64,000 bases of DNA from contig JAUYMU010000050.1 in NCBI GenBank assembly GCA_030698405.1, positions 1-64,000 of the forward strand, in the 5' to 3' direction. The stretch is from Bacteroidota bacterium. Its GTDB lineage: Bacteria; Bacteroidota; Bacteroidia; Bacteroidales; Prolixibacteraceae. A model generated the notes under the pieces. It was given only the letters and a program-made list of their open reading frames with translations, was not told the origin of the DNA and made no database searches. The position numbers were made by a program, and so were the translations under genes. Shown here piece by piece: positions 32,130-41,023 of this stretch (position 1 is the stretch's first letter; each line of letters opens with the position of its first letter).

Positions 32130-32432
32130 TGGGAAAATCATTCAAAATAGGTCAAAAAGAATACAAGTTTAAAAAAGATGCAATTGCTCACTATCGAGCC
32201 ATTCTTAATTGCTGACCGATTTAAGGAGGTAAATATAATTGATTTAAAGGCTATAGAATATTCGTCAAATGAACAGAATCATATAATTTTCAAGAATGAG
32301 AATTTGACAAAAGACTTTCAGAAATACCATAAAGAAAAGGCAAGTTTACGAATAGTTAGGAAAGAATGTAATTCAAGTAGAACTGGAATGGCAAGAATTA
32401 AAAAATCCACAAAGGACTTGACAATAAGATGA
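32130..32432 (+). pseudogene. Degraded small gene (DUF3223-like start)
   Basis: The ATG at 32130 opens a frame of 28 codons (FKIGQKEYKFKKDAIAHYR, AILNC, stop) that resembles the start of DUF3223 domains. The +1 frame then stays open to 32432 and codes for a charged stretch (KDFQKYHKEKASLRIVRKE) that I do not recognise. Either two unrelated short frames lie here or one gene with a frameshift. This lies in the 645-bp gap 32027-32671, which otherwise contains two composite-repeat copies and AT-rich ataagaaat repeats. Confidence 0.3.
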
Positions 32433-32449
32433 TAAAAGCGTTGCAACAT

Positions 32450-32562
32450 GCCCTGAAGGGGCAAAATATCAATAGCCCGGGGCGAAACCCCGGGTTGAAG
32501 AAAAGGAGTAAAAACCCGTCCGCGAGAAAGTGATTTTTGTATGATAACCTTCTTTCGGACGG
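32450..32562 (+). repeat. Composite hairpin repeat, copy 4 (tail type B2)
   Basis: GCCC-tgaag-GGGC (32450-32462), linker AAAATATCAATA, hairpin 2 CCCGGGG-cgaaa-CCCCGGG (32476-32494) and tail bounded by CCGTCCG/CGGACGG (32516-32562). Both stems differ in sequence from the other copies but stay fully paired. Confidence 0.8.
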
Positions 32563-32671
32563 AAACGATAAAACGAAAAAAAAGAGTAAATAAGAAATAT
32601 CGAATAAGAAATAAGAAACAACAAAGTCCGAATCCTTATTCGAAATTTCTGTCAAATAGAAAATTAACATT

Positions 32672-35029
32672 GTGAACAACGAAACGAACATACAACAAAC
32701 GGTTGACGATATCATCGCTAAAAAAGGCGTGGAGGGGAAATCCGTCATTCCGATTTTGCAGGCGATTCAGGATACATTCAATTACCTTCCGGAGGAAGCG
32801 CTGAAATACGTTTGCGAAAAAACAGAAATTACTCCGGAACAGATTGTCGGGGTGGCTTCGTTCTATTCGCAATTCAGGATGCAGCCGGTTGGCGAACACA
32901 TTATCAAGGTTTGCGTCGGAACGGCTTGCCACGTGAAAGGTGCAGGGCAGGTTTACGATGCCTTACGTCGCCATTTTAACTTGACAGGACACGAAGAAAC
33001 CGATGTTTCCAGAAAATATACCCTTGAAAAAGTCTCGTGCCTCGGTTGCTGTACCCTGGCGCCGGTGGTTCAGATTGACGAAATAACTTATGGGCACGTC
33101 GCTTCAGATAAAGTTGGCAATGTTGTCGCCGATTTCGAAAAACATGCCGGAATTTCAGGAGCAAAAAAAGGATTGTTCCGGAATGTGGACGGACAGGAAA
33201 TTCAAGGCGAAATCCGCATTGGGCTCGGTTCGTGCTGTGTGGCTTCCGGAAGTGAGGATGTTAAAAAAGCTGTGGAAGAAACGATTGCTGACACCGGTAT
33301 TAAAATCAGCCTTAAAAATGTAGGCTGTGTGGGCATGTGCCATCAGGTTCCGCTGGTCGAAATTATTCCGCTTAACGAAAAGCCAACCCTGTATGCCAAG
33401 GTAAAACCCGAAGAAATAGAAGGAATTATTGCCAATCATTTTAAACCTCAAAGTACGTTTGGAATGCTCAAAAGCAGCGTTTACAAATTCTTCGAGAGTG
33501 TTCAGACTGACACTGTTTGGGATGGTGTTAAGCAATATTCGATCGATGCCCGCGAAAAACAGGTAACCGATTTTCTGGATCGCCAGATTCCGATAGCTAC
33601 CCAATACCGCGGAGTTATCAATCCGCTCGACATTGAAGAATACAAGAAACACGAGGGTTTTGCAGCCATGAAAACCTGTCTTACAGAATTGTCTTCCGAA
33701 GAAATTATAGAGTCCATCAAAGATAGCGGACTGCGGGGGCGGGGAGGAGCAGGTTTCCCAACTGGCCTGAAGTGGAGTTTGGTCGCTGCAAATAAATCGG
33801 CGGTAAAATATCTGATTGTCAATGGCGATGAAGGTGATCCTGGCGCATTTATGGATCGTATGTTGCTCGAATCGTATCCCTATCGGGTGATAGAAGGCAT
33901 GGTGATTGGCGCAAAAGCAGTTGGTGCAACACATGGTTATTTTTATATCCGCGCCGAATATCCACTTGCAGTGAAACGCATTCGCCAGGCGCTGATTTAT
34001 TGCCGGGAAAACAATTATCTGGGCGAAAATATCATGGGTTCAGGTTTTTCTTTTGATGTAGAAATTTATGAAGGTGCGGGCGCTTTTGTGTGTGGCGAAG
34101 AGTCGGCGCTGATGGCTTCCATTGAAGGCGAACGTGGTTTTCCCCGCATTCGTCCGCCATTTCCGGCTGTAAGCGGTTTATGGAAGCAACCCACACTAAT
34201 TAACAATACTGAAACTTTTGCGCAGGTTTCATATATCATTCGCGAAGGATCGGGCAGGTTTTCATCCATCGGATTGGGAACCAGCAAAGGGACAAAAGTT
34301 TTTGCCCTCACCGGGAAAGTTAACCGTGGCGGCTTGATTGAAGTGCCAATGGGAATTACTGTTCGCCAGATTGTGGAAGATATCGGCGGCGGTGTGCAGA
34401 ATGGCAAAAAATTCAAGGCGGTACAAATTGGCGGTCCTTCCGGAGGTTGCGTTCCGGCGCAGTTGTATGATACACCCATTGATTACGAATCATTGCTCGA
34501 AGTGGGTGCAATGATGGGTTCCGGTGGGTTGGTAGTGCTCGACGAAGACGACTGCATGGTGGACATTGCCCGCTATTTTCTTTCGTTTACCCAGAACGAA
34601 TCCTGCGGAAAATGCACCTTCTGCCGAATCGGAACCAAACGAATGCTCGACATACTGACCAAAATTACCACCGGAAAAGGGACTTTGAAAGATTTGGATG
34701 AACTGGAATACCTTGCGGGCTGGACAAAAAAAGGAAGTTTGTGCGGTTTGGGAAAATCGGCGCCAAACCCGATTCTGTCAACCTTAAAATATTTCAGGGA
34801 AGAATACATTGCGCACATCAACGGCAAATGCCCATCAGGCAAATGCCAGAGTATGATCAAATATCAGATCAACGATTTGTGCATAGGCTGCACCAAATGT
34901 GCACAAAAGTGCCCGACAGACGCTATTCTGTTCAAGCCGCACGAAAAGCACGAGGTCATCACCGACCTCTGCATCAAATGCGATGCCTGCCGTCTGGTTT
35001 GTCCGGTTGATGCGGTGGAGATTGTTTAG
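32672..35029 (+). CDS. NuoE-[2Fe-2S]-NuoF-ferredoxin fusion (NADH-oxidising flavoprotein)
   Basis: A 785-residue fusion of four modules. Residues 5-155 are NuoE-like (ligands Cys81, Cys86, Cys123, Cys127). Residues 180-255 are a second thioredoxin-like [2Fe-2S] domain (Cys188/189, Cys219, Cys223). Residues about 290-695 are NuoF-like, with GLRGRGGAGFPTGLKW and NGDEGDPGAFMDRM for NADH/FMN and SCGKCTFCRIGT for [4Fe-4S]. Residues about 725-785 are a 2x[4Fe-4S] ferredoxin (CIGCTKCAQKCP, CIKCDACRLVCP). Such subunits serve NAD(P)-linked [FeFe]-hydrogenases and bifurcating enzymes, but no hydrogenase or NuoG-like gene follows; hemF is next. The start is GTG. Its partner is unknown; it could feed electrons between NADH, ferredoxin and the membrane cluster just upstream. 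Confidence 0.88.
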   Translation: MNNETNIQQTVDDIIAKKGVEGKSVIPILQAIQDTFNYLPEEALKYVCEKTEITPEQIVGVASFYSQFRMQPVGEHIIKVCVGTACHVKGAGQVYDALRRHFNLTGHEETDVSRKYTLEKVSCLGCCTLAPVVQIDEITYGHVASDKVGNVVADFEKHAGISGAKKGLFRNVDGQEIQGEIRIGLGSCCVASGSEDVKKAVEETIADTGIKISLKNVGCVGMCHQVPLVEIIPLNEKPTLYAKVKPEEIEGIIANHFKPQSTFGMLKSSVYKFFESVQTDTVWDGVKQYSIDAREKQVTDFLDRQIPIATQYRGVINPLDIEEYKKHEGFAAMKTCLTELSSEEIIESIKDSGLRGRGGAGFPTGLKWSLVAANKSAVKYLIVNGDEGDPGAFMDRMLLESYPYRVIEGMVIGAKAVGATHGYFYIRAEYPLAVKRIRQALIYCRENNYLGENIMGSGFSFDVEIYEGAGAFVCGEESALMASIEGERGFPRIRPPFPAVSGLWKQPTLINNTETFAQVSYIIREGSGRFSSIGLGTSKGTKVFALTGKVNRGGLIEVPMGITVRQIVEDIGGGVQNGKKFKAVQIGGPSGGCVPAQLYDTPIDYESLLEVGAMMGSGGLVVLDEDDCMVDIARYFLSFTQNESCGKCTFCRIGTKRMLDILTKITTGKGTLKDLDELEYLAGWTKKGSLCGLGKSAPNPILSTLKYFREEYIAHINGKCPSGKCQSMIKYQINDLCIGCTKCAQKCPTDAILFKPHEKHEVITDLCIKCDACRLVCPVDAVEIV

Positions 35030-35032
35030 AGA

Positions 35033-35070
35033 GAAGCCTCCCCCAAACCCCCTCCGAAGGAGGGGGCTTT
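35033..35070 (+). terminator. C/G-rich repeat acting as terminator
   Basis: CCCCCTCC-gaa-GGAGGGGG (35048-35066) followed by CTTT, 18 bp after the fusion gene. It belongs to the same repeat family as the ends of 30028-30189. Confidence 0.6.
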
Positions 35071-35150
35071 AGGATACTTTAAAGGTTCATCTTTTGTATT
35101 TTGCAGTCGTTGATTTTGAAAATGGGTTATTGAATTTTGGAGATTTTTAT

Positions 35151-35265
35151 GGCTCTGAAGGAGCCAAATGTGAATAACCGCGTGTGAAACCCGTGGAAGA
35201 CTATAGAAGAAAACACAAGGCGCATCTATAAATTAAGTTTGAAACGAAAACACAGTATGCGCCGC
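35151..35265 (+). repeat. Composite hairpin repeat, copy 5 (tail type B1)
   Basis: GGCTC-tgaag-GAGCC (35151-35165), linker AAATGTGAATAA, a decayed hairpin 2 (35178-35196), and a B1 tail bounded by GGCGCAT/ATGCGCC (35219-35263). The 371-bp gap 35030-35400 otherwise shows only AT-rich DNA and the hemF leader. Confidence 0.75.
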
Positions 35266-35400
35266 ATATAAAACATTATTTCCCTCATTTTCGCAGAAAA
35301 ATTTCCAATAAACAATGAACTTTCAGTCTTCCAGTTGGTTTATTTAACGAAACGAAATAAAAATCCCACGAGGAATAAAGCAACTTCAAAATAGAAAACT

Positions 35401-36288
35401 GTGAAAGTTACCCGGACTGCCAATATTTATAAAAACATACAACAAACCATTTGCCGTGCGCTGGAAGAAGCCGACGGAAGTGGCCGGTTTACAAAAGATA
35501 CATGGGAAAAGGAGATTGGCTCAGGCCTCACCTGCGTAATGCAAAACGGATCAATTATCGAAAAAGCGGGCGTTAACTTTTCCTGTGTTCGGGGAAGTTT
35601 CAACGAGAACATGGCAAAACTGCTGGGCGAAAATGCCTCCACATTTGCTGCTACCGGCATCTCGTCAATTATTCACTCCGGAAACCCATTTGTGCCAACC
35701 ATTCACATGAACGTGCGGTATTTTAATCTAGACAACGGTTCGTCATGGTTTGGCGGCGGAATTGATTTAACCCCGTCGTATATCAATCCCGATGAAGCAC
35801 GCTGGTTTCATCAAACACTGAAAGAAATTTGTGACAAATACGATATCCGTTTTTATCCTGAATGGAAAACCTGGGCCGACGATTATTTTTACCTGCCCCA
35901 TCGTCAGGAGACCCGCGGTATTGGCGGAATTTTCTTCGATCGAATTCAACCTGCCAACGATGATGATTTTGATAAAATGCTGAACCTGACTTCCGATCTG
36001 GCAAATGTTTATCCGCAGATATACAGTCGGCTGATGAATGAAAACGGATCAAAAGCCTTTACCGAAGCTCAGAAAAGGTGGCAGAAAATTCGCCGTGGCC
36101 GTTACGTCGAATTCAACCTGATACACGATCGCGGCACCAAATTCGGGTTGGAATCTGAAGGAAACATCGAATCAATTTTGGTTAGTCTGCCAGCTGAAGT
36201 TGAATGGGTATATCAATATCAACCAGAACACGGAAGCCCTGAATCTCAAACACAGGAACTGCTAAAAAAGGGAATTGATTGGGTTTAG
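35401..36288 (+). CDS. hemF: Oxygen-dependent coproporphyrinogen III oxidase
   Basis: A 295-residue HemF, which decarboxylates coproporphyrinogen III to protoporphyrinogen IX with O2 in heme synthesis. Signature stretches are HMNVRYFNL, SSWFGGGIDLTPSYINPDE, FFDRIQP and RRGRYVEFNLIHDRGTKFGL. Length matches the family. The start is GTG at 35401, directly giving KVTRTANIYKNIQQTICRALE. An oxygen-using heme enzyme beside fermentative genes further on suggests a facultative or microaerobic organism. It stands alone, with repeats upstream and the hybrid kinase 68 bp downstream under its own promoter. Confidence 0.95.
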   Translation: MKVTRTANIYKNIQQTICRALEEADGSGRFTKDTWEKEIGSGLTCVMQNGSIIEKAGVNFSCVRGSFNENMAKLLGENASTFAATGISSIIHSGNPFVPTIHMNVRYFNLDNGSSWFGGGIDLTPSYINPDEARWFHQTLKEICDKYDIRFYPEWKTWADDYFYLPHRQETRGIGGIFFDRIQPANDDDFDKMLNLTSDLANVYPQIYSRLMNENGSKAFTEAQKRWQKIRRGRYVEFNLIHDRGTKFGLESEGNIESILVSLPAEVEWVYQYQPEHGSPESQTQELLKKGIDWV

Positions 36289-36309
36289 AAGAAGTTTTGA
36301 ATACCTTTG
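36279..36309 (+). promoter_or_regulatory. Promoter of the hybrid histidine kinase
   Basis: TTG (36279-36281), a 20-bp spacer and TACCTTTG (36302-36309) match the Bacteroidota promoter. It overlaps the last codons of hemF, and transcription would start near 36315, about 42 nt before the ATG. Confidence 0.5.
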
Positions 36310-36356
36310 CTTTCATTAATTGATCCTAAAACGATCGTTTTACTGATTACAAATAC

Positions 36357-38282
36357 ATGGATATTCCTATTCGAATCCTGATTATAGAAGACTCTGAAAC
36401 TGACAGGGAGTTGTTGTTACATGAACTCAAACGTGGGGGCTATATTGTTGAATATTTATGTGTTGAAACTGCTGAAGCTATGAATGCTGCTCTTGATCTT
36501 CAAGAATGGGACATTATCATCAGCGATTACTCATTGCCTCATTTTGATGGACTTTCCGCCCTGAAGATTGTCAAAAAAAGAAATATCGACATTCCATTTA
36601 TTTTGGTTTCAGGAACAATTGGCGAAGAACTTGCTGTTCAGGCAATGAAAGAAGGCGTAAGCGATTATATGATGAAGGGCAACCTAAATCGCATGGTTCC
36701 TGCAATTGAGCGGGAGTTAAAAGACGCAAAAATTCGCGTACAAAGTAAATTGGCTGAAGCTGCGTTGAAAGAAAGTGAAATTCGTTTCAGGGTGCTTGCA
36801 GAATCGGCTCCGGTCGGCATTTTTACAACTGATGCACATGGCTCAACAGAATACGTGAACCCACGTTGGAGCGAAATATCCAAATTGAGTTTTGGGGAAG
36901 CTTTGAAAGATGGCTGGCTGAATGCTGTTCATCCTGAAGACAGGGAAAAACTGGCTCTTAACTGGCAACAATCAACACTCAATAATACCGAATCAAAAGC
37001 CGAGTACCGTTTTGTACACCCTGACGGAACTGAGGCCTGGGTAATTGGAAATGCTGTTCCTCAGGAAGATAAAAATGGTAATATCGTTGGTTATATTGGT
37101 ACTATCACCGATATCACCGAGCGTAAAAAAATGGAAGCTGAACTGATTGTTGCAAAAGAGAATGCAGAAGAAAGCGACCGGCTTAAAACTGCTTTTCTGC
37201 AAAATATCTCGCATGAAATCAGGACGCCTTTAAATTCAATCGTAGGATTTTCCAGAATAATTGCCGATACAGAATTATCTGACGAAACATTTGATAATTA
37301 TGCAACTATCATCGAAAATAGCAGCACTCATCTGATGTCAATTATCGACGATATAATACAAATAGCCACCATTGAGGCAGGTCAGGAAAAAATTCATGGA
37401 GCCGAAATAAGTATAAATTCCCTTTGCACACTAATGTACGATCGGTTTGCTACAAACGCCCGGATTCAAAATATTTCATTGTTATGCAATACAGTTCTAG
37501 GTGAGGATGAAGCTTATATATTAACTGATGACTCCAAATTAACTCAGGTGCTAAATAATCTTATCAGAAATGCGCTGAAGTTTACGAAACATGGTTTTGT
37601 TTCATTTGGTTATCAGGTTGTTGGATCTGCTCTGAAATTTTTCGTTGAAGATACCGGCATTGGTATCGCTCCTGAAATGCATGAAAAGATATTTAAGCGT
37701 TTTCGCCAGGTTGAAAGTACTGCAACCCGAAATTTTGGTGGTTCTGGTCTGGGATTGGCCATCTCAAAATCGAACGTGGAATTACTTGGCGGTCGTATTT
37801 GGGTCGAATCGGAAATTGGAAAAGGGTCTAAATTTTATTTTACAATCCCGTACAGTCCTACCCGCGTGGAAAAACCAGAAATCATTTCTATGGAACATTT
37901 GATTGTTGATCTGCCAAACAATCTGAAAATATTGATTGTTGAAGATGAGAAGGCTGTTGATATTTACCTTTCATTGGTTCTGAAAAGCATTGGAGTAGAA
38001 ATATTACATGCAAAAAATGGTGTTGATGCTGTTGCAATTTGCAGAAAAAGGCCGGATTTCGATTTAATATTAATGGATATAAAAATTCCGGTAATGAATG
38101 GTTACGAAGCTGTAAGAGAAATCAGAAAATTCAACAGTGATGTAATTATTATTGCCCAGACGGCTTATGCACTTTCAGGAGATCGTGAAAAATCAATTGA
38201 AGCCGGATGCAATGATTATATTACAAAACCAATTAATAGAAATACACTTTATGAAATGTTAAGGAGATACTTTAGTGTATAA
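36357..38282 (+). CDS. Hybrid histidine kinase (REC-PAS-HisKA-HATPase-REC)
   Basis: A 641-residue soluble kinase. The N-terminal receiver (5-120) has Asp57 in IIISDYSLPH, the PAS domain (about 140-255) ends GYIGTITDITERKKM, and the phospho-acceptor His286 is in NISHEIRTPLNSIVGF. The ATPase domain has NNLIRNALKFT, EDTGIGI and FGGSGLGLAIS. A second receiver (about 520-641) has Asp574 in LILMDIKIPVMNG. No membrane segment is present, so it senses a cytoplasmic signal through PAS or takes phosphate through the first receiver. No DNA-binding domain follows, so output must go by another protein, for example the lone receiver at 18858. It ends 19 bp from the convergent tilS. Confidence 0.93.
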   Translation: MDIPIRILIIEDSETDRELLLHELKRGGYIVEYLCVETAEAMNAALDLQEWDIIISDYSLPHFDGLSALKIVKKRNIDIPFILVSGTIGEELAVQAMKEGVSDYMMKGNLNRMVPAIERELKDAKIRVQSKLAEAALKESEIRFRVLAESAPVGIFTTDAHGSTEYVNPRWSEISKLSFGEALKDGWLNAVHPEDREKLALNWQQSTLNNTESKAEYRFVHPDGTEAWVIGNAVPQEDKNGNIVGYIGTITDITERKKMEAELIVAKENAEESDRLKTAFLQNISHEIRTPLNSIVGFSRIIADTELSDETFDNYATIIENSSTHLMSIIDDIIQIATIEAGQEKIHGAEISINSLCTLMYDRFATNARIQNISLLCNTVLGEDEAYILTDDSKLTQVLNNLIRNALKFTKHGFVSFGYQVVGSALKFFVEDTGIGIAPEMHEKIFKRFRQVESTATRNFGGSGLGLAISKSNVELLGGRIWVESEIGKGSKFYFTIPYSPTRVEKPEIISMEHLIVDLPNNLKILIVEDEKAVDIYLSLVLKSIGVEILHAKNGVDAVAICRKRPDFDLILMDIKIPVMNGYEAVREIRKFNSDVIIIAQTAYALSGDREKSIEAGCNDYITKPINRNTLYEMLRRYFSV

Positions 38283-38301
38283 ATCCATTTTCTTCCAAAT
38301 C

Positions 38302-39627
38302 TTAGCCTGAAAATTTTATCCGCACTATCTTTTTGGTTTTAGCCGTTATTTTATACCGGTCGTCCAATCGCTTTCCGACGATCCAGACCAACTGATTGCC
38401 ACTTGCCAATATCCACGCACTTTCTTTCTCCGGAATAGAGTACTTCTCGTCAATGAAAAAATCGCTTAATTTTTTTAGTCCGGTCATGCCCAAAGGCTGA
38501 AAATACTCACCCTCTTGCCAATGCCTCAGGATGAGCGGAAAAATGAGTTTTTCCAGATCAAGATCAGCCACATTCGGAAGCGTTGAAAAACGGAAATCTT
38601 TTGTTCTTTCCATTTTTTCAATCGACAGGTGAACCGGATTACTGATTTTCGTGCAATCCTCTTCAATATAAAATACCTTGCGCTGCTTCTGGTGCCGGGT
38701 TGAAATCAATAAATATTCCCGATCCTTCACCAAACGGTAATCTTCAGAAAAAAATTTCCTGCCCGATTCCTTATTCAGCGAATCAATGATGTCGTCAGTT
38801 TGCTCGGCCTGAAAGCCAAATGGCCGTATCAGCTCAAATAAAATTGTTCGCAGCGGGCTAAGGTTCAGTAGTTTCTCGATGTGTATCATCACACCTTGTT
38901 CGTCTTCAGAATAAACTATCTCCTTAATTTCACTCATTCGTTGCTGAAAAAGTAGTCCTGTTTCGTTCAGGTTTCCGATGGTTTTCAGCGCGTTTTTCCT
39001 GAAAGCCGGATTCACATCTTCAAGCAAAGGCAGAATTTGATGCCGTATCAGGTTTCGTTTGTAAACAGTTTCAATATTGCTAGAATCTGTTCGGTAGGCA
39101 ATATTCATTCGCTCGCAATAATTCAGAATTTCAGCGCGGTTGGTAAAAAGCAACGGTCGGATAATTCTTCCTGATTTGGGCTGAATGCCGCTCAAACCCT
39201 TGATTCCACTTCCACGCGAAAGGTTGATCAGGAACGTTTCTATCACATCGTCCTGATGGTGGGCAGTTGCCAGAAAATCGAATCCGTATTGATCGAGCAA
39301 TTGGTTAAACCAGTCGTACCGAAGATCGCGGGCAGCCATTTCAATCGAAATACCTTTTTCCAGCGCAAATTCTGAAGTTTTGAAATGTTCGGTATAGCAG
39401 GCAATGTTGTGAAGGTCGCAATAATCAACAACGAATTGTTCATCGCCATCCGATTCACGTCCCCGCAATCCAAAATTGCAATGTGCCACTGCTACCGGAA
39501 AACCGTTGTTCACAAACAAATGCAGCATCAGCATCGAATCGGCTCCGCTACTCACTGCCAGCAGGATTCGTTGCGATGAATGAAAAAGATTTTCTTCGTG
39601 AATGAATTTTAAAAATTGCTCAACCAT
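38302..39627 (-). CDS. tilS: tRNA(Ile)-lysidine synthase
   Basis: A 441-residue TilS, which uses ATP to attach lysine to C34 of the CAU-anticodon tRNA(Ile), changing its codon from AUG to AUA. The PP-loop motif is LLAVSSGADSMLML, and GLRGRESDGDEQFV, FLATAHHQDDVIETFLINL and RGSGIKGLSGIQP are family signatures. The C-terminal domain (REGEY-like HWQEGEYFQPLGMTGLKKLSDFF, 375-400) is the substrate-binding part. It is the last gene of a minus-strand group with pepT, the 228-residue protein and proS, but the 158-bp gap to pepT contains repeats. Confidence 0.94.
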   Translation of the reverse strand: MVEQFLKFIHEENLFHSSQRILLAVSSGADSMLMLHLFVNNGFPVAVAHCNFGLRGRESDGDEQFVVDYCDLHNIACYTEHFKTSEFALEKGISIEMAARDLRYDWFNQLLDQYGFDFLATAHHQDDVIETFLINLSRGSGIKGLSGIQPKSGRIIRPLLFTNRAEILNYCERMNIAYRTDSSNIETVYKRNLIRHQILPLLEDVNPAFRKNALKTIGNLNETGLLFQQRMSEIKEIVYSEDEQGVMIHIEKLLNLSPLRTILFELIRPFGFQAEQTDDIIDSLNKESGRKFFSEDYRLVKDREYLLISTRHQKQRKVFYIEEDCTKISNPVHLSIEKMERTKDFRFSTLPNVADLDLEKLIFPLILRHWQEGEYFQPLGMTGLKKLSDFFIDEKYSIPEKESAWILASGNQLVWIVGKRLDDRYKITAKTKKIVRIKFSG

Positions 39628-39639
39628 GGCGCAAAAAGG

Positions 39640-39667
39640 TTCAAAGTTTCAAGTTCAAAGTTTCAAG
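39640..39667. repeat. 14-bp tandem duplication
   Basis: TTCAAAGTTTCAAG occurs twice in direct contact, just upstream of tilS. Confidence 0.7.
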
Positions 39668-39737
39668 TTCCATTTTGCGGTGACATTTATTGTAATCATT
39701 TTCAAATGGAAAAACGTTCTAAGTTTTTGTGCTCTTG

Positions 39738-39776
39738 TTCCCTTCCCTTTTGGGGAAGGGTTGGGGATGGGGCTTT
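39738..39776 (-). repeat. C/G-rich palindromic repeat, single copy
   Basis: CCTTCCC-ttttg-GGGAAGG with the flank GGTTGGGGATGGGGCTTT. The reverse complement matches the repeat ends at 30028 and 35033. On the minus strand it lies 10 bp after pepT and could act as its terminator. Confidence 0.55.
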
Positions 39777-39785
39777 CTACTGTTT

Positions 39786-41012
39786 TTACTGTTTTCCCAC
39801 CAGTTCCACAATCCGCACGATCACTTCCACCGCTTTTTGCATCGATTGTACAGGCACAAATTCGTAGGGTCCATGAAAATTATGCCCTCCGGCAAAAATA
39901 TTAGGGCATGGTAATCCTTTCCACGAAAGCTGTGCCCCATCGGTTCCGCCGCGAATAGGAATTATTTTGGGAGTTAATCCAACGTCATTCATCGCTTTTT
40001 CAGCCAGATCGACAATGTATTTCACTGGCTCAACCTTTTGTTTCATATTGAAATACTGGTCGGCCATTTCGAGCGTAACCGTTCTTTGTCCGCACTGTAA
40101 GTTGATCAGACTGCAAATCTCGCGCAACAGATTTTTTCTGGCTTCGAATTTTGCCAGATCATGGTCGCGGATGATGTATTCTATTTTTGTGTTCGAAACA
40201 TCGCCTGTGAATCCTGTCAGGTGAAAAAAGCCTTCGTATTTTTCAGTGTGCTCAGGTCGTTGAGTGGGTGGAAGTGCATGTATGATTTGGGTAGCCACCA
40301 ACATTGAGTTGATCATCGTATTTTTTGCCGATCCGGGATGAACGCTTCGCCCTTTAACAGTAATCTTTGCGCTGGCAGCATTGAAATTTTCATATTCCAG
40401 CTCGCCAATTTCGCCTCCATCCAGCGTGTAAGCGAAGTCGGCGCCGAACTGTTCTACATCAAAATGTTTGGTTCCTTTCCCAATTTCTTCGTCAGGAGTA
40501 AAGCAAATCCTGATTTTTCCGTGTTTTATTTCGGGATGACGAAATAAAAAATCCATTGCCGTTACAATTTCGGCAATTCCGGCTTTGTCATCGGCGCCCA
40601 GCAGTGTTTTGCCATCGGTGGTTATCAAATCCTGACCAATGTATTTCAGCAATTCAGGAAAATCAGCCGGACTTAAAACAATTTTCTGCTCTTCGTCGAG
40701 CACCAAATCCTGCCCCTGATAATTCTTTACCAATTGTGGGTTTACATTTGCTCCTGAAAAGTCGGGGCTGGTATCCATATGCGAAACAAAACCAACAACC
40801 TGCCGTGCATTGTTGTCGTTCGATGGCAAAGTTGCAGTCACATAACCGTACTGGTCGCGGGTGACATCCTGTAATCCAATTTCGCGCAACTCACCGGCCA
40901 GCTGATCAGCAAAAAACAATTGTCTTTCGGTGCTCGGGAATGTACTGCTTTCAGGGTCGGAAGTAGTGAATACCTTTGCATATCGTAAAAATCGTTCAGT
41001 AACTTGTTCCAT
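39786..41012 (-). CDS. pepT: Peptidase T (tripeptide aminopeptidase)
   Basis: A 408-residue M20B zinc aminopeptidase that removes the N-terminal residue of tripeptides in the cytoplasm. Metal and catalytic motifs are present: GFVSHMDTSPDFSG (His/Asp), LLGADDKAGIAE (bridging Asp), FTPDEEIGKGTKHF (catalytic Glu), YTLDGGEIGELEYENF and the C-terminal PIRGGTDGAQLSWKG with the last His in FAGGHNFHGPYEF. Length is normal. It starts 11 bp after the 228-residue conserved protein on the same strand, so the two form an operon. Confidence 0.95.
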   Translation of the reverse strand: MEQVTERFLRYAKVFTTSDPESSTFPSTERQLFFADQLAGELREIGLQDVTRDQYGYVTATLPSNDNNARQVVGFVSHMDTSPDFSGANVNPQLVKNYQGQDLVLDEEQKIVLSPADFPELLKYIGQDLITTDGKTLLGADDKAGIAEIVTAMDFLFRHPEIKHGKIRICFTPDEEIGKGTKHFDVEQFGADFAYTLDGGEIGELEYENFNAASAKITVKGRSVHPGSAKNTMINSMLVATQIIHALPPTQRPEHTEKYEGFFHLTGFTGDVSNTKIEYIIRDHDLAKFEARKNLLREICSLINLQCGQRTVTLEMADQYFNMKQKVEPVKYIVDLAEKAMNDVGLTPKIIPIRGGTDGAQLSWKGLPCPNIFAGGHNFHGPYEFVPVQSMQKAVEVIVRIVELVGKQ

Positions 41013-41023
41013 TTCTGTATATT

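Noticed and set aside
33155-33934. 259-codon open frame on the minus strand
   Set aside because: It lies fully antisense to the NuoE-NuoF fusion, has a Phe/Cys/His-rich composition typical of shadow frames and shows no domain.
32672-35029. A hydrogenase operon
   Set aside because: Only the diaphorase-type fusion is present; no H-cluster protein or maturation gene is nearby.
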